64,000 nt of DNA from Trichosporon coremiiforme (Eukaryota; Basidiomycota; Tremellomycetes; Trichosporonales; Trichosporonaceae), in NCBI GenBank assembly GCA_039545355.1, contig BCJJ01000004.1, positions 1,630,801 through 1,694,800 on the forward strand, in the 5' to 3' direction. This document shows positions 49,401 to 59,782 of the stretch, in pieces (within the stretch, counting starts at the first letter, position 1; each line of letters starts with the position of its first letter). The notes under the pieces were generated by a model, which ran no database searches, had not been told where the DNA came from, and was given only the letters and a program-made list of their open reading frames with translations. The translations under genes were made by a program, and so were the position numbers.

Positions 49401-51040
49401 GCCGGCGCCGAGCGAGCTCCCTGCTAGCATGCAATGTCATGCCCACCGGCTCCGACGCGACGCGCAGTAAGCTTGCACTGAATCTACCGGCCCCACCGGC
49501 TCGTCCGGCTCGGCGTGCACGCCTGTGTAGGTCTGCACCGGACCGGCTTGCGGCATGCGGCACCACACTGAATGCGTGACCGGCATCGCAGCACCTGACC
49601 TCATAGCTCGGGAGTAAGAACAACAACAACACTGCATGCAGAACTGGCCTACTCCGCTCACTCCTCCGCTGCTCGCTGTCCACAGCTACCGTTCACATGC
49701 TACACCGGTTGCCTTTCTTGGTGTGGTCGCTGTAGAAGCCCAAGGCCGTTCCAGACGACTGCACCGTACGGCTCAAGCCCTGTTCTATATCTGCGCCTGG
49801 CTCAGCCAGGCTTGCGCCCCAGTTCTGGCCGGTGTGCGCCCCGTCCAACCTACTCCTAGGCTGCGCACACGCGCGACCGTCTGATTGCACCACAGAGCCT
49901 CGACTAATCTCAAGCAGCACAAAGTAAAATCAGCCGCGCCGTACGCCTCTCCCGTCGGCGAGTCAGCGAGGCTACTCTTTGGGCCAGGACATGCAGGACT
50001 TTCGCACACATTGCCAAACGCAGTGGCAGAAGTCTAGGAGTCACCTCTCACCAGCCGTCGAACAAAGTCCCACATTCGCAAGGACAGGCTGAATTCTCCC
50101 TGTCATCTCGTCGGGTCGGGGACCGCGAGCCAGTCGGATCGCGGTTTGAGCGTCGGAATCGAGAGCGGCCAACGGCCTGGGACGAGTTGGCCGAGAGCGC
50201 AGAGAGGCTTCAGGCGCCAGCCTTCTAGCGCTTGTTCTGCAGCGAGATGCATCTGCATCTGGGGTCTGGGTCAAGCTCGTACGCATCTCGCTCGCTCGCT
50301 CACTGCTCAGTGCTGCAACCTGAGACTGGGATCGGACCCTTAACCTCTGGGTTGGACCCTGAGCCCTGGATGACGCCCTGGACCCTGCGCCTCCTGCACC
50401 GTACATGGCCTGTCGCCTGTCGAGCTACACCAGGTACCCCGTACGCTGCAGTCGCTGTACGCCAGTCTGCCTGCTGCACTACAGCACCACTTACCGTACG
50501 ACTGTGCTACACGCAAGCTGCATCGACCATCGGCACCGTTCCTCCCATCCTCCCACATCCCACAGCGCAACGCACCAACGATCACCGGCGCAGACGTAGA
50601 GACGGGGGACCGATTCCTACGCCTCGTCCCTGTTAGCACCACTTTCATCTGCACCACACCGCTCCCTGCCGCCCCCCAGGCCCTGACTCAGCCCTGCCCT
50701 CAACCCTCGACCCTCACTCCCTCTCCCCCTCACCACCCCTCACCGACATCACCGCGTAAATACATCCCATCCCCTCCGTCATTCGACTCCAGACACTCAA
50801 CCACACCCAGAGAACATCCTGCATTGCTCCCACTCCATCCACCAACCACATTACTATCCTACATCCCCTCCCACATAAAATCCTACCACCCTTGCAACAC
50901 CCCCGCCGACTCCCCGACACCCATAATCAGCCCCTTGCTGCACCCGTTATTATATCCTCTGTCTCCTCGGCAACAAGTCAAAGTACACGGCCCCTGTGTG
51001 GACGCACGACACTCCCACCCCATCCCCCATCCACATCCGT

Positions 51041-51063
51041 CCTGACGCCTGACGCCTGACGCC
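51041..51063 (+). repeat. Short tandem repeat, unit CCTGACG
   Basis: Three perfect copies of the 7-mer CCTGACG plus CC, in the putative CDC25 promoter/leader. Confidence 0.7.
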
Positions 51064-51910
51064 AACCCGCCAGACAAACCAGTCAAGCCAGCCAGCCTGC
51101 AACCTGAACGAGCCTGACCTCGACGCTAAGACTTAGGACCTGACCGCCGACGCCTTCCACTGCGACCGGCCATCACACTCCTGCTCCTGCGACACTCACT
51201 GCTGCCCTTGCCTGTTGTTTTTTCGGTCGTCCTCATCCACAACCAACCTACAACTTGCAACGTCGACTGCAACTCTGGTCAGTTCTCAGCTCGTCTCGAC
51301 TGTCTGCTCCACCTCGACGTCCTCTTTGCACCCAAACTTGTAATACGGCCTTGCCCTGTGTTTGGCCGAGACATTCCTCGCTTCCACTCCCACCACAACT
51401 CCGCCGATATCCACACCTTCTCCCGACAACCAACCCAAACATCGGTTGCGACAACCACTCCGACCTGACTGCTTGCACGGCCATCCGACGAGTGACCCTT
51501 CCTCTGTGCCATTGTTGAAGTTGAAACGCAAACGTACGCACGAGCTACACACAAGGACAAAGAGAGCCTAGAGCAACGCACAGGACATCTGCTGCCGTTG
51601 TGCTACTCTACGCCGGTACTTCATCCTTTTCGCCATTACGCTCGCCCCTCCCCCGCAACTCGCCCCTCCAGCCACAGCCACGGACAGTACAGACAGACCA
51701 CCAGACACATACCATCTCCAGTCAACCATCCCTGCTCCCCTGGCACAAAGTTTTGCGTATCTGCATCGACAACAACTACTCTTCTACGAAGACGACATTG
51801 CCCATACCTCGACGGCCAACGTTACCACGCAGTTCGATACCCCGGCCTGTCGGTAGATGTCCTGTATCGTCGTAAGAGTATCGCACCCCTTGTTGTCCAT
51901 GTTCAAACTT

Positions 51911-51968
51911 GTGAGTACCTAGTCACTACCGCTTGCTTCTGTGGATCCACGTGCTGACTAGTCACTAG
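51911..51968 (+). other. Probable 5'-UTR intron of CDC25
   Basis: GTGAGT donor at 51911, CTGAC branch site about 51954 and CACTAG acceptor ending 51968, 58 nt. It ends 56 bp before the CDC25 ATG and follows the same rules as the coding introns. Confidence 0.5.
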
Positions 51969-52024
51969 GTCCCTGCATTTTCATAAACACTACCCAGCAG
52001 CTATCAACTCGTTGACCCGACAAG

Positions 52025-54075
52025 ATGGCCGCTTTCTCGTCCTCTCCACTGGTGGAGTCGTTCACTATCAATCAACTGCACTCTCCATCTCTGTCACCGA
52101 GCGTATCCCCAGGTCCCTCACCGACCAAGACCGAGGTGGACTTCCCGGCGGATGTTGACCAGTCCTTCAATTCGTCGATGACGTTTACCGTTTCCGACTC
52201 ACCACCACTCCCCTCTCCTGGTGACCTGAGCAGCGGAAAGTTCAGCACGGCCATGCTTCCGCCGCCGCCGCCGTTCGCCCTGGCTCCCCCGCGGCGGCCG
52301 ATGGCGAGGGCCGGACTGAAGCCGACGGCGTCGGCAAGCGACGCCTTCAGCACGCGCCCTTTCGCCTCGACCCGAACATTTGGCCGTGAACTGTCTCTCA
52401 ATGCACGACCACTCGCGACTGCTGGAATCAAGGGTAAGAGCTCAATGCCTTCTTCCAAGCAAGATATCTCACCCGTGCGTCTGCAATGGACCATGTCCAA
52501 TGAGGACGTGTCGTCACCCCGGGTGCCTATGCCGCGAATGGGCCGCCGCGAGGTAAGGAATGCCAAGCGGGCTGAGTGCTAATGAAACAGTCTGCCCCGC
52601 ACCTTGAGAGCCCGATGCCGAAGGCTCGTGGAGCCGAAGCTATGGACATCGACACCCCCGCATCAAAGCGCATCGGACAATCTCCGCTGAACGGGGAGGA
52701 ATCTCCTGGTTTAGGATCATTCTTCTGCGAGTCGCCTGCGGCTCCAATGCTCGCCGCCGCCAAGCGCAAGGCTCTGGCCGGTTCTTGCTCAAGCTCGCCG
52801 TCCAGTTCCCCTTCCGCCTCTAGGAGATCGCGTGACGGCAAGGTTGCCTCTACGAGCACTTTATTATTCGGAGCTGGTAACCGACGAAGCGCGCCTTACG
52901 CCAAGCGACCGCCACTAAACCCCCTGACGTCGGTCGAGGGCCCACGCCCTGGGCAGGCGAACTCGGCCTATCCTATTCTGTGCGGTGGCTCGAAGCGTTC
53001 GGGAATGCCTTCGATTCGCCGTGCCTTCTCAGTGTGCGATCAGCAGCAGCCCGGACTTGAGCTCAGCGAGGACGAGTCTGAGATTGAAGGCTCGCCTTCC
53101 GTCCAGGCGGTTAACAAGCGTCACGCCCGCATGGCTTCCGTAGGCATTCGTGCCACAAACGGGTCGCCTTGCAAGCCTATGCGCCTGTCTTACGTCGAGA
53201 GCCGCGACAAGACGGCGGTCCGCCCCGAGACGCAGCCCGGTGGCTTCCTCTCCCGCAGCGAGGAGCTTCAGGGCAAGATTCTTCCGTGTCACCTTACTAA
53301 GGGAGATGGTCTCGCGCGCATTACCCCGCAGGTCATGAAGGACGTCATCGATGGCAAGTACACGGCAAAGATGAAGAAGTATTACGTCTTCGACTGTCGA
53401 TTCGACTACGAGTTTGAGGCGGGTCACATCGATGGCGCGGTCCACGTCCCAAACTTATCGGCGATCGACGAACTGCTGCTGTCGGCCGACAAGGGCCTTA
53501 GCGATGGCCCGCTCCCGAGCCCTGCGCGCAGCGGCGAGGGCGACACTACGCAGCAGACTGTTCTGATCTTCCACTGCGAGTTCAGCCTCTGCCGTGGCCC
53601 CGAGTACGCCAAGTTCCTGCGTCAGAATGACCGCAACATGAACACGCAGAACTTCCCCAAGGTCCACTACCCCGAGGTCTACATCCTCGAGGGTGGATAC
53701 TGCGACTTCTTCAAGCAGTACCCGAACCAGTGCGAGCCGCGTGCGTACGTCGCCATGGACGACCCGCATTACCAGGACCGCTGTGAGGTCGAGTACGGTC
53801 GCTTCCGCAAATGGAGTCGCTCGCGATCGTACAGCGGCCAGACCGCTAAGCAAGCGTCCGCCGCCCGCGTGCTTGCTGAGCCGCTCTCCTTCGCCTCCGC
53901 TGGACGACGGTTCGGCAATGCCATCGCCGAGGAGAACGAGCCGGATTCGTCGCCGTTGGCGCGCGGTGTCCTGCAGGCGCCAGCGCAGATCTTCGGATCG
54001 ACTAAGGTTCGCTCATTCAAGCGGACTGGATTGCAGCGTTTCGCTTCGTGCGCCGACGCCCAGCTTGCTCTCTGA
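52025..54075 (+). CDS. CDC25: M-phase inducer phosphatase CDC25
   Basis: Dual-specificity phosphatase that removes inhibitory phosphates from Cdk1 to trigger mitosis. Exons 52025..52552 and 52591..54075; 670 residues; 38-nt intron. The first 400 residues are Ser/Pro-rich regulatory sequence with many SP/TP sites (LHSPSLSPSVSPGPSP, DISPVR, HLESPMP). The C-terminal rhodanese-like catalytic domain has the family lead-in ITPQVMKDVIDGKY, YYVFDCRFDYEFEAGHIDGA, and the active site LIFHCEFSLCRGPEYAKFLR. Cys505 and Arg511 give C-x5-R. The loop reads EFSLC where many Cdc25 proteins have EFSSE, so there is an extra cysteine next to the arginine. GGYCDFFKQYP and CEPRAYVAMDDPHY follow as in other fungal Cdc25/Mih1. 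A very long non-coding stretch precedes it. Confidence 0.94.
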
Positions 54076-55050
54076 GCTCGCCCACTCACAGCATACTCAC
54101 CACCACCATACACGACACTTAGAAGAGCGACCCGGCCATACCACCGTCACGGACCGCTCATCGCTCGACTGAACGATCCCAACGCACACTCATTTGTATC
54201 ATAATCAAAGCAACTGACACTATCCACCTATACCACCTCGCGCCCCTTTTTTATCATTTTGGTTTCTCCCTGCCGAGTGCCGTCACGGCGACTCAACGTG
54301 TCACTGTCACAACAAAGCATTGCCCCACCGTCGTCCAATGGTTTCGCCCACCACCTGTACAAACGAACCACTTCCGATGACGGCTCTTGGTCTCCATTGT
54401 TTTCCACTTTTTCCTTCCTTTCTTTTTCCCGGCTGTACACACGTCACGTTCAACATTCATCAACATTCTCATGACAATTCAACGCAACAAACATATCATG
54501 ATGGTTTCCCGAACCCCCTTGTCCACTCTCACGCATTCATCATCAACTACCACCACTACCACCCACCACATCACGATAACGTCAACGTCATGTTGGTTGT
54601 CATTTATTCCTCTATCCGTGATTCCTCCTTTACATTTTACTCCTGCACTTTTACCCATTGACCTTCTATAAACCCAAGCGAGCTGGATTCGTATATTTTT
54701 GCCCTTCCATTTAGATACCGGGCAGAGAACTTGTATCCTCTATATAATGTGTGTCACTGTGCCTGCTGAGGCTTAGTAGTGCTCGATGCATTTTGCTCTG
54801 ATGCCAAGGAACTTGTTGAGACATTCTGGTAGTGTTTGCAACCGTCTGTCGATCACCGATGATGTCACTGGCGCCTGGACTTGTTGGCTGACGTGAAAAT
54901 GAAAACAACAACACGTGACTTGGCTTTCCCACGGTAACGCCAGTGCGGGGGCCCATGAACATCAAGATTTTGGAGAGCGCCTTCCTCGAAGTTTCATGGC
55001 GGGTGACAGCAGCCGCACAGTCACAACAACACACCACCACACTACAAAAA
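54076..55050 (+). other. Intergenic, CDC25 3' flank and POL5 promoter
   Basis: No gene seen. 54180-54720 is A/T- and C-rich with T-runs, probably the CDC25 3'-UTR and end signals. 54900-55050 carries an ACACGTGAC core and an A/C-rich leader just before the POL5 ATG. Confidence 0.55.
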
Positions 55051-58000
55051 ATGGGGTCCAACGTTCTGCCCCTCTTCTGGCATCTCGCCAGCTCCTCCTC
55101 CCAGACGCGGTTAACCGCGACCGCGGACCTGGTGGAGGCTGTGCAGAGCTTCCAGTCGCAGTTCGAGCCGAAAACCTCCGCCGACGATGAGGAGGACGAT
55201 GAGGACGACGATGACGAGAAGGACGATGGCAGCGACATCTCGATGGACGAAGACGACGAGATCGACCCTCAAGCAGCCAAGCTCGACGCCGAGCTCGCCC
55301 GGAATAACGCCGAGGACGTCGTGTACTGCGTGAAGCGTCTGATCCGCGGTCTCGGAAGCTCGCGAGACAACTCCCGCCTCGGATTCGCCGTCGCCCTCAC
55401 CGAGCTGCTCGCGCGGACGCCGAGTGTCACTGCCGCTCAGGTCCTCAGCCTGCTGCAGCGCTCGTCGACGTGGTCGAAGACGATGAAGGGATCCGAGGAG
55501 AGGGATATGATGTTCGCGCGGCTGTTCGGCACTGTCGCCGTCTCGGACAGCGGTGCACTTTACGCTTCCTCCGCGACAGTGGAGGACTTTGAGCGTGTGC
55601 TCGACTCTCTCGTCCAGCTCGGACGGGGGAAGGCGTGGCTCGCTGAGGCTGCCGGATGGGCGCTGCTTCGTGTCGTGCGTGGCCTGCTCGCTAGCGAGGT
55701 CGAGTGGAAGGAGGAGGCGATCCAGCTCCTGCTGAAGAAGATCTATGAGGAGGACAGCACCTGGACGCCCGAGAAGGTCGCGCTTTCTGTCGAGCTCGCC
55801 AACGTCAAGGCCGACTGGAAGGCGCTCCTCGCCCCGGCGTTCAAGCACGCCCCGCTGCTCTGCTCGCAGAACCTCCCCGCCCTCGGCCGTGTCCTGAAGG
55901 ACGGCCGCGCCGACGACGACGAGGCTGCCAGCGGCGCCTACAACCCGAAACTTCATTTTGTCTGGGACGTCATCCTCTCCGCCTACACCAAGGACGGCAA
56001 GCTCGTCACGCCCAAGGGCTGGGCTCCGTTCACCGACCTGTACCGTGTCGTCGTTGACGAGAGCCTGTTCTCCAACTCCTCCTCCGCCGAGCGCAAGTAC
56101 CACGGCTTCCAAGTTTTCGAGCGTGCCCTCCCGCTCCTCGACGGCGAGCAGCTCCCGCTCGCGTTCACGCCCAACTTCATGCGCACGTGGATGAACCACC
56201 TCTCCTCCGCCGACCGCCACCTGTACAAGGCTGCCATGCGCGCGGCTAAGGTCGTCCAGGAGCACGTCAAGGCCAACCCGGCCGCTGGCTGCACCCTTCT
56301 CTCGCAGCTGGTCGGCAAGCACGGCCGCCCTGACTTCGACAAGGTTACGAAGACGAAGACGGTCGAGTCGATTCTCTCGTCGCTTGACGCCGCTGGTGTA
56401 GCCGATTTTGTCTCCTACCTTGAGAACGTTCTGAAGGGCGACAACGACGCGGACGCGACCAGCCGCGAGGAGAAGCGTGTCTGGGCCCTCGACCAGATGC
56501 TCGCCCTGTGCCGCAACGGCGCCATCCCGAAGGACGACGCCTGGGTCCAGCGTGTCCTTGACGACCTCGAAGTTTACGGCTTCTTCATCGTCCGCACCGC
56601 CGACAAGAAGGCCACCATCGCCCCCCTCAAGGCTATCGGCAAGCCGTTCTCGGATGCCACGAGCGCTATTGCCCGTGCCCGCTTCTTCGCCGCTCTGGTT
56701 GAGGCTACCAAGGCCGCCGACTCGGGCAAGTGGGTCCAGCACTCCCTTGCTCTCATGAACAAGCTCGAGAAGAACAAGCACGTCGAGCTTGCTTCTGACG
56801 CCGACGACGAGATCAAGTCCCTCCGCACCAAGGCCGGCAAGGTCCTTGAGAAGGCTAAGAAGACCGAGGGCGGAGCCGCCAAGGGTCTCCAGATCCTGCT
56901 TCCCTTCCTTGTGCTCCAGACCTACGACGACGTCGAGGACGCTCTCGACATGCTCGACGACGCTACGACCGCCGCGGAGGGTATCCTCGGCAAGAAGGCG
57001 GATGACGAGGTTCCCCCCATCGACGCGCTGCTCGACGTCCTCATCGCGCTCCTCGACAAGGGATCTGCCGACCTCCGCACCCTCGCCAACCTTGTCTTCG
57101 GCCTCGTTGCCCCGTCTATGGGCCGCAGCGCGATCGACCACCTCGTCGTCCAGCTCGAGCAGGCCGGTGCCGAGGTCGACGCCGATGAGGAGGAGGAAGA
57201 TGACGAGGACGAGGAGATGAATGAGGACGATGAGGAGGAGGAGGATGAGTCCGAGGAAGAGGAAGAGGAGGAGTCTGACGACGAGGCGGACGACGGCGGT
57301 GTTGACCCCGAATTCCGTGCTCGTGTCGCTGAGGCTCTCCAGGTCTCTGGTCTCGCTGCCGATGCCGATGCCGACTCGGACGACGAGTCGGTCTGGGACG
57401 ACGACCAGATGATGGCCGTCGACGCCCAGCTCGCCGCCGTCTTCAAGCAGAACTCGACGAACCCGAAGCGCGCGGACCTGAAGCACGCCGCAATCGAGAG
57501 TGCGCACTTCAAGACGCGTATCCTCGACTTTGTCGACGCCTACCTCCGCCGGCCGTCTGCTCCTGCTCTCGGCCTCGTTCTTCCCCTTCTCCGCCTCGTC
57601 CGCTCGCCGGGAGAGCTCGCCAACAAGGCCGCCGGCATCATCCGCCAGCGCCTCGGTAAGGGCTCCCTGACGCTCGGCGAGGATGAGCAGAAGGAGGCTG
57701 CCGAGGTTCTGGGCGAGGTGCATGCTCTCGCCCGTCGCGCGCCCTCTGCCGAGTTCTCCGCCCTCTGCGCCGCCGCCTCTGCCTTCCTCTCCCGTGCCGC
57801 CCCGGCCGCCGCCGCGAAGGCATACGCCGAGACGGCCTCCGACTTCGTCACCCGCAAGCACTCGCAGGTACACCCCGCCTTTGTGGCCGACTACGTGAAG
57901 CGTTTCCCCGCGCGCGCCATTGCGCTCACGTCCACCCTCCTCGCTCCCGCCGTCAACGCCTATCGCCAGACGCAGGCCTATGGTCTCGTGGGCCAGCTGA

Positions 58001-58485
58001 TGGCTCAGCTCCCCGCGCTCGTGAAGAGCGACGAGGTGAAGAATACGGACGCGCAGAAGCTCGCGCAGGACGCCCTCGACGCGGCCCTTGACACGCTGAG
58101 CAAGGCGGGCGAGGATGACGGCTTCAAGGCCGACAGGTGCAAGGACGTGGGCAAGTTTGCGCTCTCGGGCGCGCGTGCGCTGAAGGCGCTCGACGCGCCG
58201 CGGTCCGCGTCCAAGGCGGAGGCGACGCTCGAGTCCCTCAAGTCGGGACGGACGAAGGACATGAAGTCCGTTCACGGGCTTGTGTCGCAGCTCATTGCTG
58301 TCCTGAATGCGGGCGACGCGAAGAGGGCCGGCAAGAAGGAGAAGACGGAGAAGAAGGGAAAGAAGGCGGAGCCCGAGGCTGAGGCTGACGAGGACGAGGA
58401 GCCCAAGGCCAAGGCGGAGAAGCGGAAAGCGAAGACGGTCAAGGCGTCGCCCAAGACCAAGAAGGCGAAGAAGGCCAAGGCCTAA
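55051..58485 (+). CDS. POL5: POL5/MYBBP1A-like nucleolar ribosome-biogenesis protein
   Basis: DNA polymerase phi/Myb-binding-1A family: despite the name, a HEAT-like nucleolar protein needed for rRNA production. A single exon of 1144 residues; the start at 55051 (AAAAAATGG context) was preferred to the in-frame ATG at 54943. It opens LPLFWHLASSSSQTRLTA, has an acidic run (residues about 46-70), then the conserved CVKRLIRGLGSSRDNSRLGF and AVALTELL motif of the family. Later come HFVWDVILSAYTK, FQVFERALPLL, a long Glu/Asp-rich stretch (57184-57295) typical of Pol5, and a Lys-rich C-terminus (KTVKASPKTKKAKKAKA) suited to nucleolar targeting. No polymerase catalytic motifs are expected or seen. 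Absence of introns in a gene this long is unusual for the window. Confidence 0.9.
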   Translation: MGSNVLPLFWHLASSSSQTRLTATADLVEAVQSFQSQFEPKTSADDEEDDEDDDDEKDDGSDISMDEDDEIDPQAAKLDAELARNNAEDVVYCVKRLIRGLGSSRDNSRLGFAVALTELLARTPSVTAAQVLSLLQRSSTWSKTMKGSEERDMMFARLFGTVAVSDSGALYASSATVEDFERVLDSLVQLGRGKAWLAEAAGWALLRVVRGLLASEVEWKEEAIQLLLKKIYEEDSTWTPEKVALSVELANVKADWKALLAPAFKHAPLLCSQNLPALGRVLKDGRADDDEAASGAYNPKLHFVWDVILSAYTKDGKLVTPKGWAPFTDLYRVVVDESLFSNSSSAERKYHGFQVFERALPLLDGEQLPLAFTPNFMRTWMNHLSSADRHLYKAAMRAAKVVQEHVKANPAAGCTLLSQLVGKHGRPDFDKVTKTKTVESILSSLDAAGVADFVSYLENVLKGDNDADATSREEKRVWALDQMLALCRNGAIPKDDAWVQRVLDDLEVYGFFIVRTADKKATIAPLKAIGKPFSDATSAIARARFFAALVEATKAADSGKWVQHSLALMNKLEKNKHVELASDADDEIKSLRTKAGKVLEKAKKTEGGAAKGLQILLPFLVLQTYDDVEDALDMLDDATTAAEGILGKKADDEVPPIDALLDVLIALLDKGSADLRTLANLVFGLVAPSMGRSAIDHLVVQLEQAGAEVDADEEEEDDEDEEMNEDDEEEEDESEEEEEEESDDEADDGGVDPEFRARVAEALQVSGLAADADADSDDESVWDDDQMMAVDAQLAAVFKQNSTNPKRADLKHAAIESAHFKTRILDFVDAYLRRPSAPALGLVLPLLRLVRSPGELANKAAGIIRQRLGKGSLTLGEDEQKEAAEVLGEVHALARRAPSAEFSALCAAASAFLSRAAPAAAAKAYAETASDFVTRKHSQVHPAFVADYVKRFPARAIALTSTLLAPAVNAYRQTQAYGLVGQLMAQLPALVKSDEVKNTDAQKLAQDALDAALDTLSKAGEDDGFKADRCKDVGKFALSGARALKALDAPRSASKAEATLESLKSGRTKDMKSVHGLVSQLIAVLNAGDAKRAGKKEKTEKKGKKAEPEAEADEDEEPKAKAEKRKAKTVKASPKTKKAKKAKA

Positions 58486-59228
58486 GTTTCATAGATAGAG
58501 GGTTTCCGGACATGTCATTGCATAGATTATTCGCGTCTTGTTGGTGCAAGTGCAAGAGGAAGTGCTGGCCGACTGAGAGAAGAGTTGGCGGAAGCGAGTC
58601 GCTGGGGCTAGAAGATTGCGGCACGCTGAGGTTTCTGAGTCTGGATCCGCAGTCCTCTGAGCGCGATTGAGCGTCACCGGTGTGGCTGACTGATCAACAG
58701 CTCGTTGCTTCGGGTCATCATGCTTCACATGCTCCGAGTCGACGAGGCACGAGTGTTGTCGGATAGGAACTCGGTCGACACTGCCACCTGCTCACCCGCT
58801 CGACAGCACATGACGCGTTCCTCTGGAGCCGGGAAAGGCTGTGCATACTCCAGGCTAGTATGTCTAGCATGTCAACAATGTGCATTCATGCCATACGTGA
58901 CTCAGGCCAAGACAGCGATCGTGGCACTTGGGCGAGGCACAAGTGGAGCCAGCTCCACTGGCGGACATGTGACTGGGGGTAGCGTACTCTGCCCTGTTCG
59001 GAGTCGGGCACGGCGTGCGGCGGACAACATGCTGCGGCGTGCCTAGGAGTAATTGCGACCTCGACACCGAGGTCGGAGCTGCGATGAGCTGCCGATCGCA
59101 GTATATGGGCAGTGGTCGTTCTGCCCGAGCAGCACCGACAGCAACCAACTGCCTCTCGAACACAGAGCCCACCACCACCGTATCCCAACCTAGTCCATCC
59201 CTTCTCCTCATCAACGCCCAAGCTCGCC
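58486..59228 (+). other. Intergenic, POL5 to Cys-rich protein gene
   Basis: No gene seen; the last 70 bases are C/T/A-rich leader of the next gene. Confidence 0.55.
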
Positions 59229-59621
59229 ATGAGCGACGATCTCTACAGCAGCATCCTCTACGGATCCGCTTCCGTGATCTCCGGCAGCGCGCTGAACGCC
59301 CTGACCCGCGGCCAAGCCTCGCCGACAGGCGGCCTGTCCTCCGGCGCCTGCTCGAACTCAGTTGACGCACGGAAGTTCGACGCACGCTGCATGCCGATGG
59401 GGCTGGATCCGAAGAATCTGGCAGACTGCTGCGCCAAAGTCGGCGGAGAGGCTGGTTGCGGCGCAAGCGGGCAGAATACGTGTTACCTGAAAGCGGACAA
59501 GATTGGGAACTGGAAGAAGTGCTTCACTGGCGACTATGCTTGTGTCTCTGCCGCTCCGAGACGGGGCGCAAAGCTCGTCTCTGTCCTGTTCGCTGTCGCG
59601 CTCGCTGTCGGCTTGACGTAG
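59229..59621 (+). CDS. Small cysteine-rich protein with hydrophobic C-terminal tail
   Basis: 130 residues in a single exon, not recognised. Starts MSDDLYSSILYGSASV after a C/T-rich leader. Eight cysteines lie in the middle: ACSNS, ARCM, ADCCAK, GCGA, NTCYL, KKCF, YACV. The C-terminus is PRRGAKLVSVLFAVALAVGLT, a basic patch plus a hydrophobic segment of about 14 residues, resembling a tail anchor or GPI-attachment signal. No clear N-terminal signal peptide was seen, which argues against simple secretion unless an upstream exon was missed. Eight cysteines and a terminal hydrophobic segment recall fungal CFEM-type surface proteins, but the spacing does not clearly fit. The gene is convergent with the PAQR gene. 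Confidence 0.65.
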   Translation: MSDDLYSSILYGSASVISGSALNALTRGQASPTGGLSSGACSNSVDARKFDARCMPMGLDPKNLADCCAKVGGEAGCGASGQNTCYLKADKIGNWKKCFTGDYACVSAAPRRGAKLVSVLFAVALAVGLT

Positions 59622-59782
59622 CCTACCGTCGCGGGGTCAGCTGGAGGACGTGAGGATAGAAGGCGAGATGAGACCAGTGACCCTGGTCAGAAGCAGCGAA
59701 GAACATGGCAATGCAAAGTGTTGTTAGTTACAGACGCATCTACATTTCTATACAGTCGCCTACTCTCCTCATCACGGCCCAC

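Larger units (their letters stand above)
44710..52024. other. 7.3-kb stretch without a recognised gene, upstream of CDC25
   Basis: The longest empty interval in the window. Reading frames exist on both strands (up to about 170 codons) but lack family motifs, the C-ending codon bias of the neighbours and plausible GTGAGT...CTRAC...AG introns. There are two small tandem repeats (46421 and 51041). From about 50600 the + strand becomes strongly C/T-rich and A/C-rich up to the CDC25 start, consistent with a long leader; a probable leader intron lies at 51911-51968. The first few hundred bases belong to the URC4 promoter. Non-coding RNA genes cannot be excluded by eye. Confidence 0.55.

Noticed and set aside
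54943..55050. Upstream in-frame extension of POL5 (ATG at 54943)
   Set aside because: The 36 extra residues look like leader; the ATG at 55051 has better context and matches the family N-terminus.
55111..58275. A 1054-codon open frame antisense to POL5
   Set aside because: Same codon-bias shadow; composition is low-complexity and no motif was seen.
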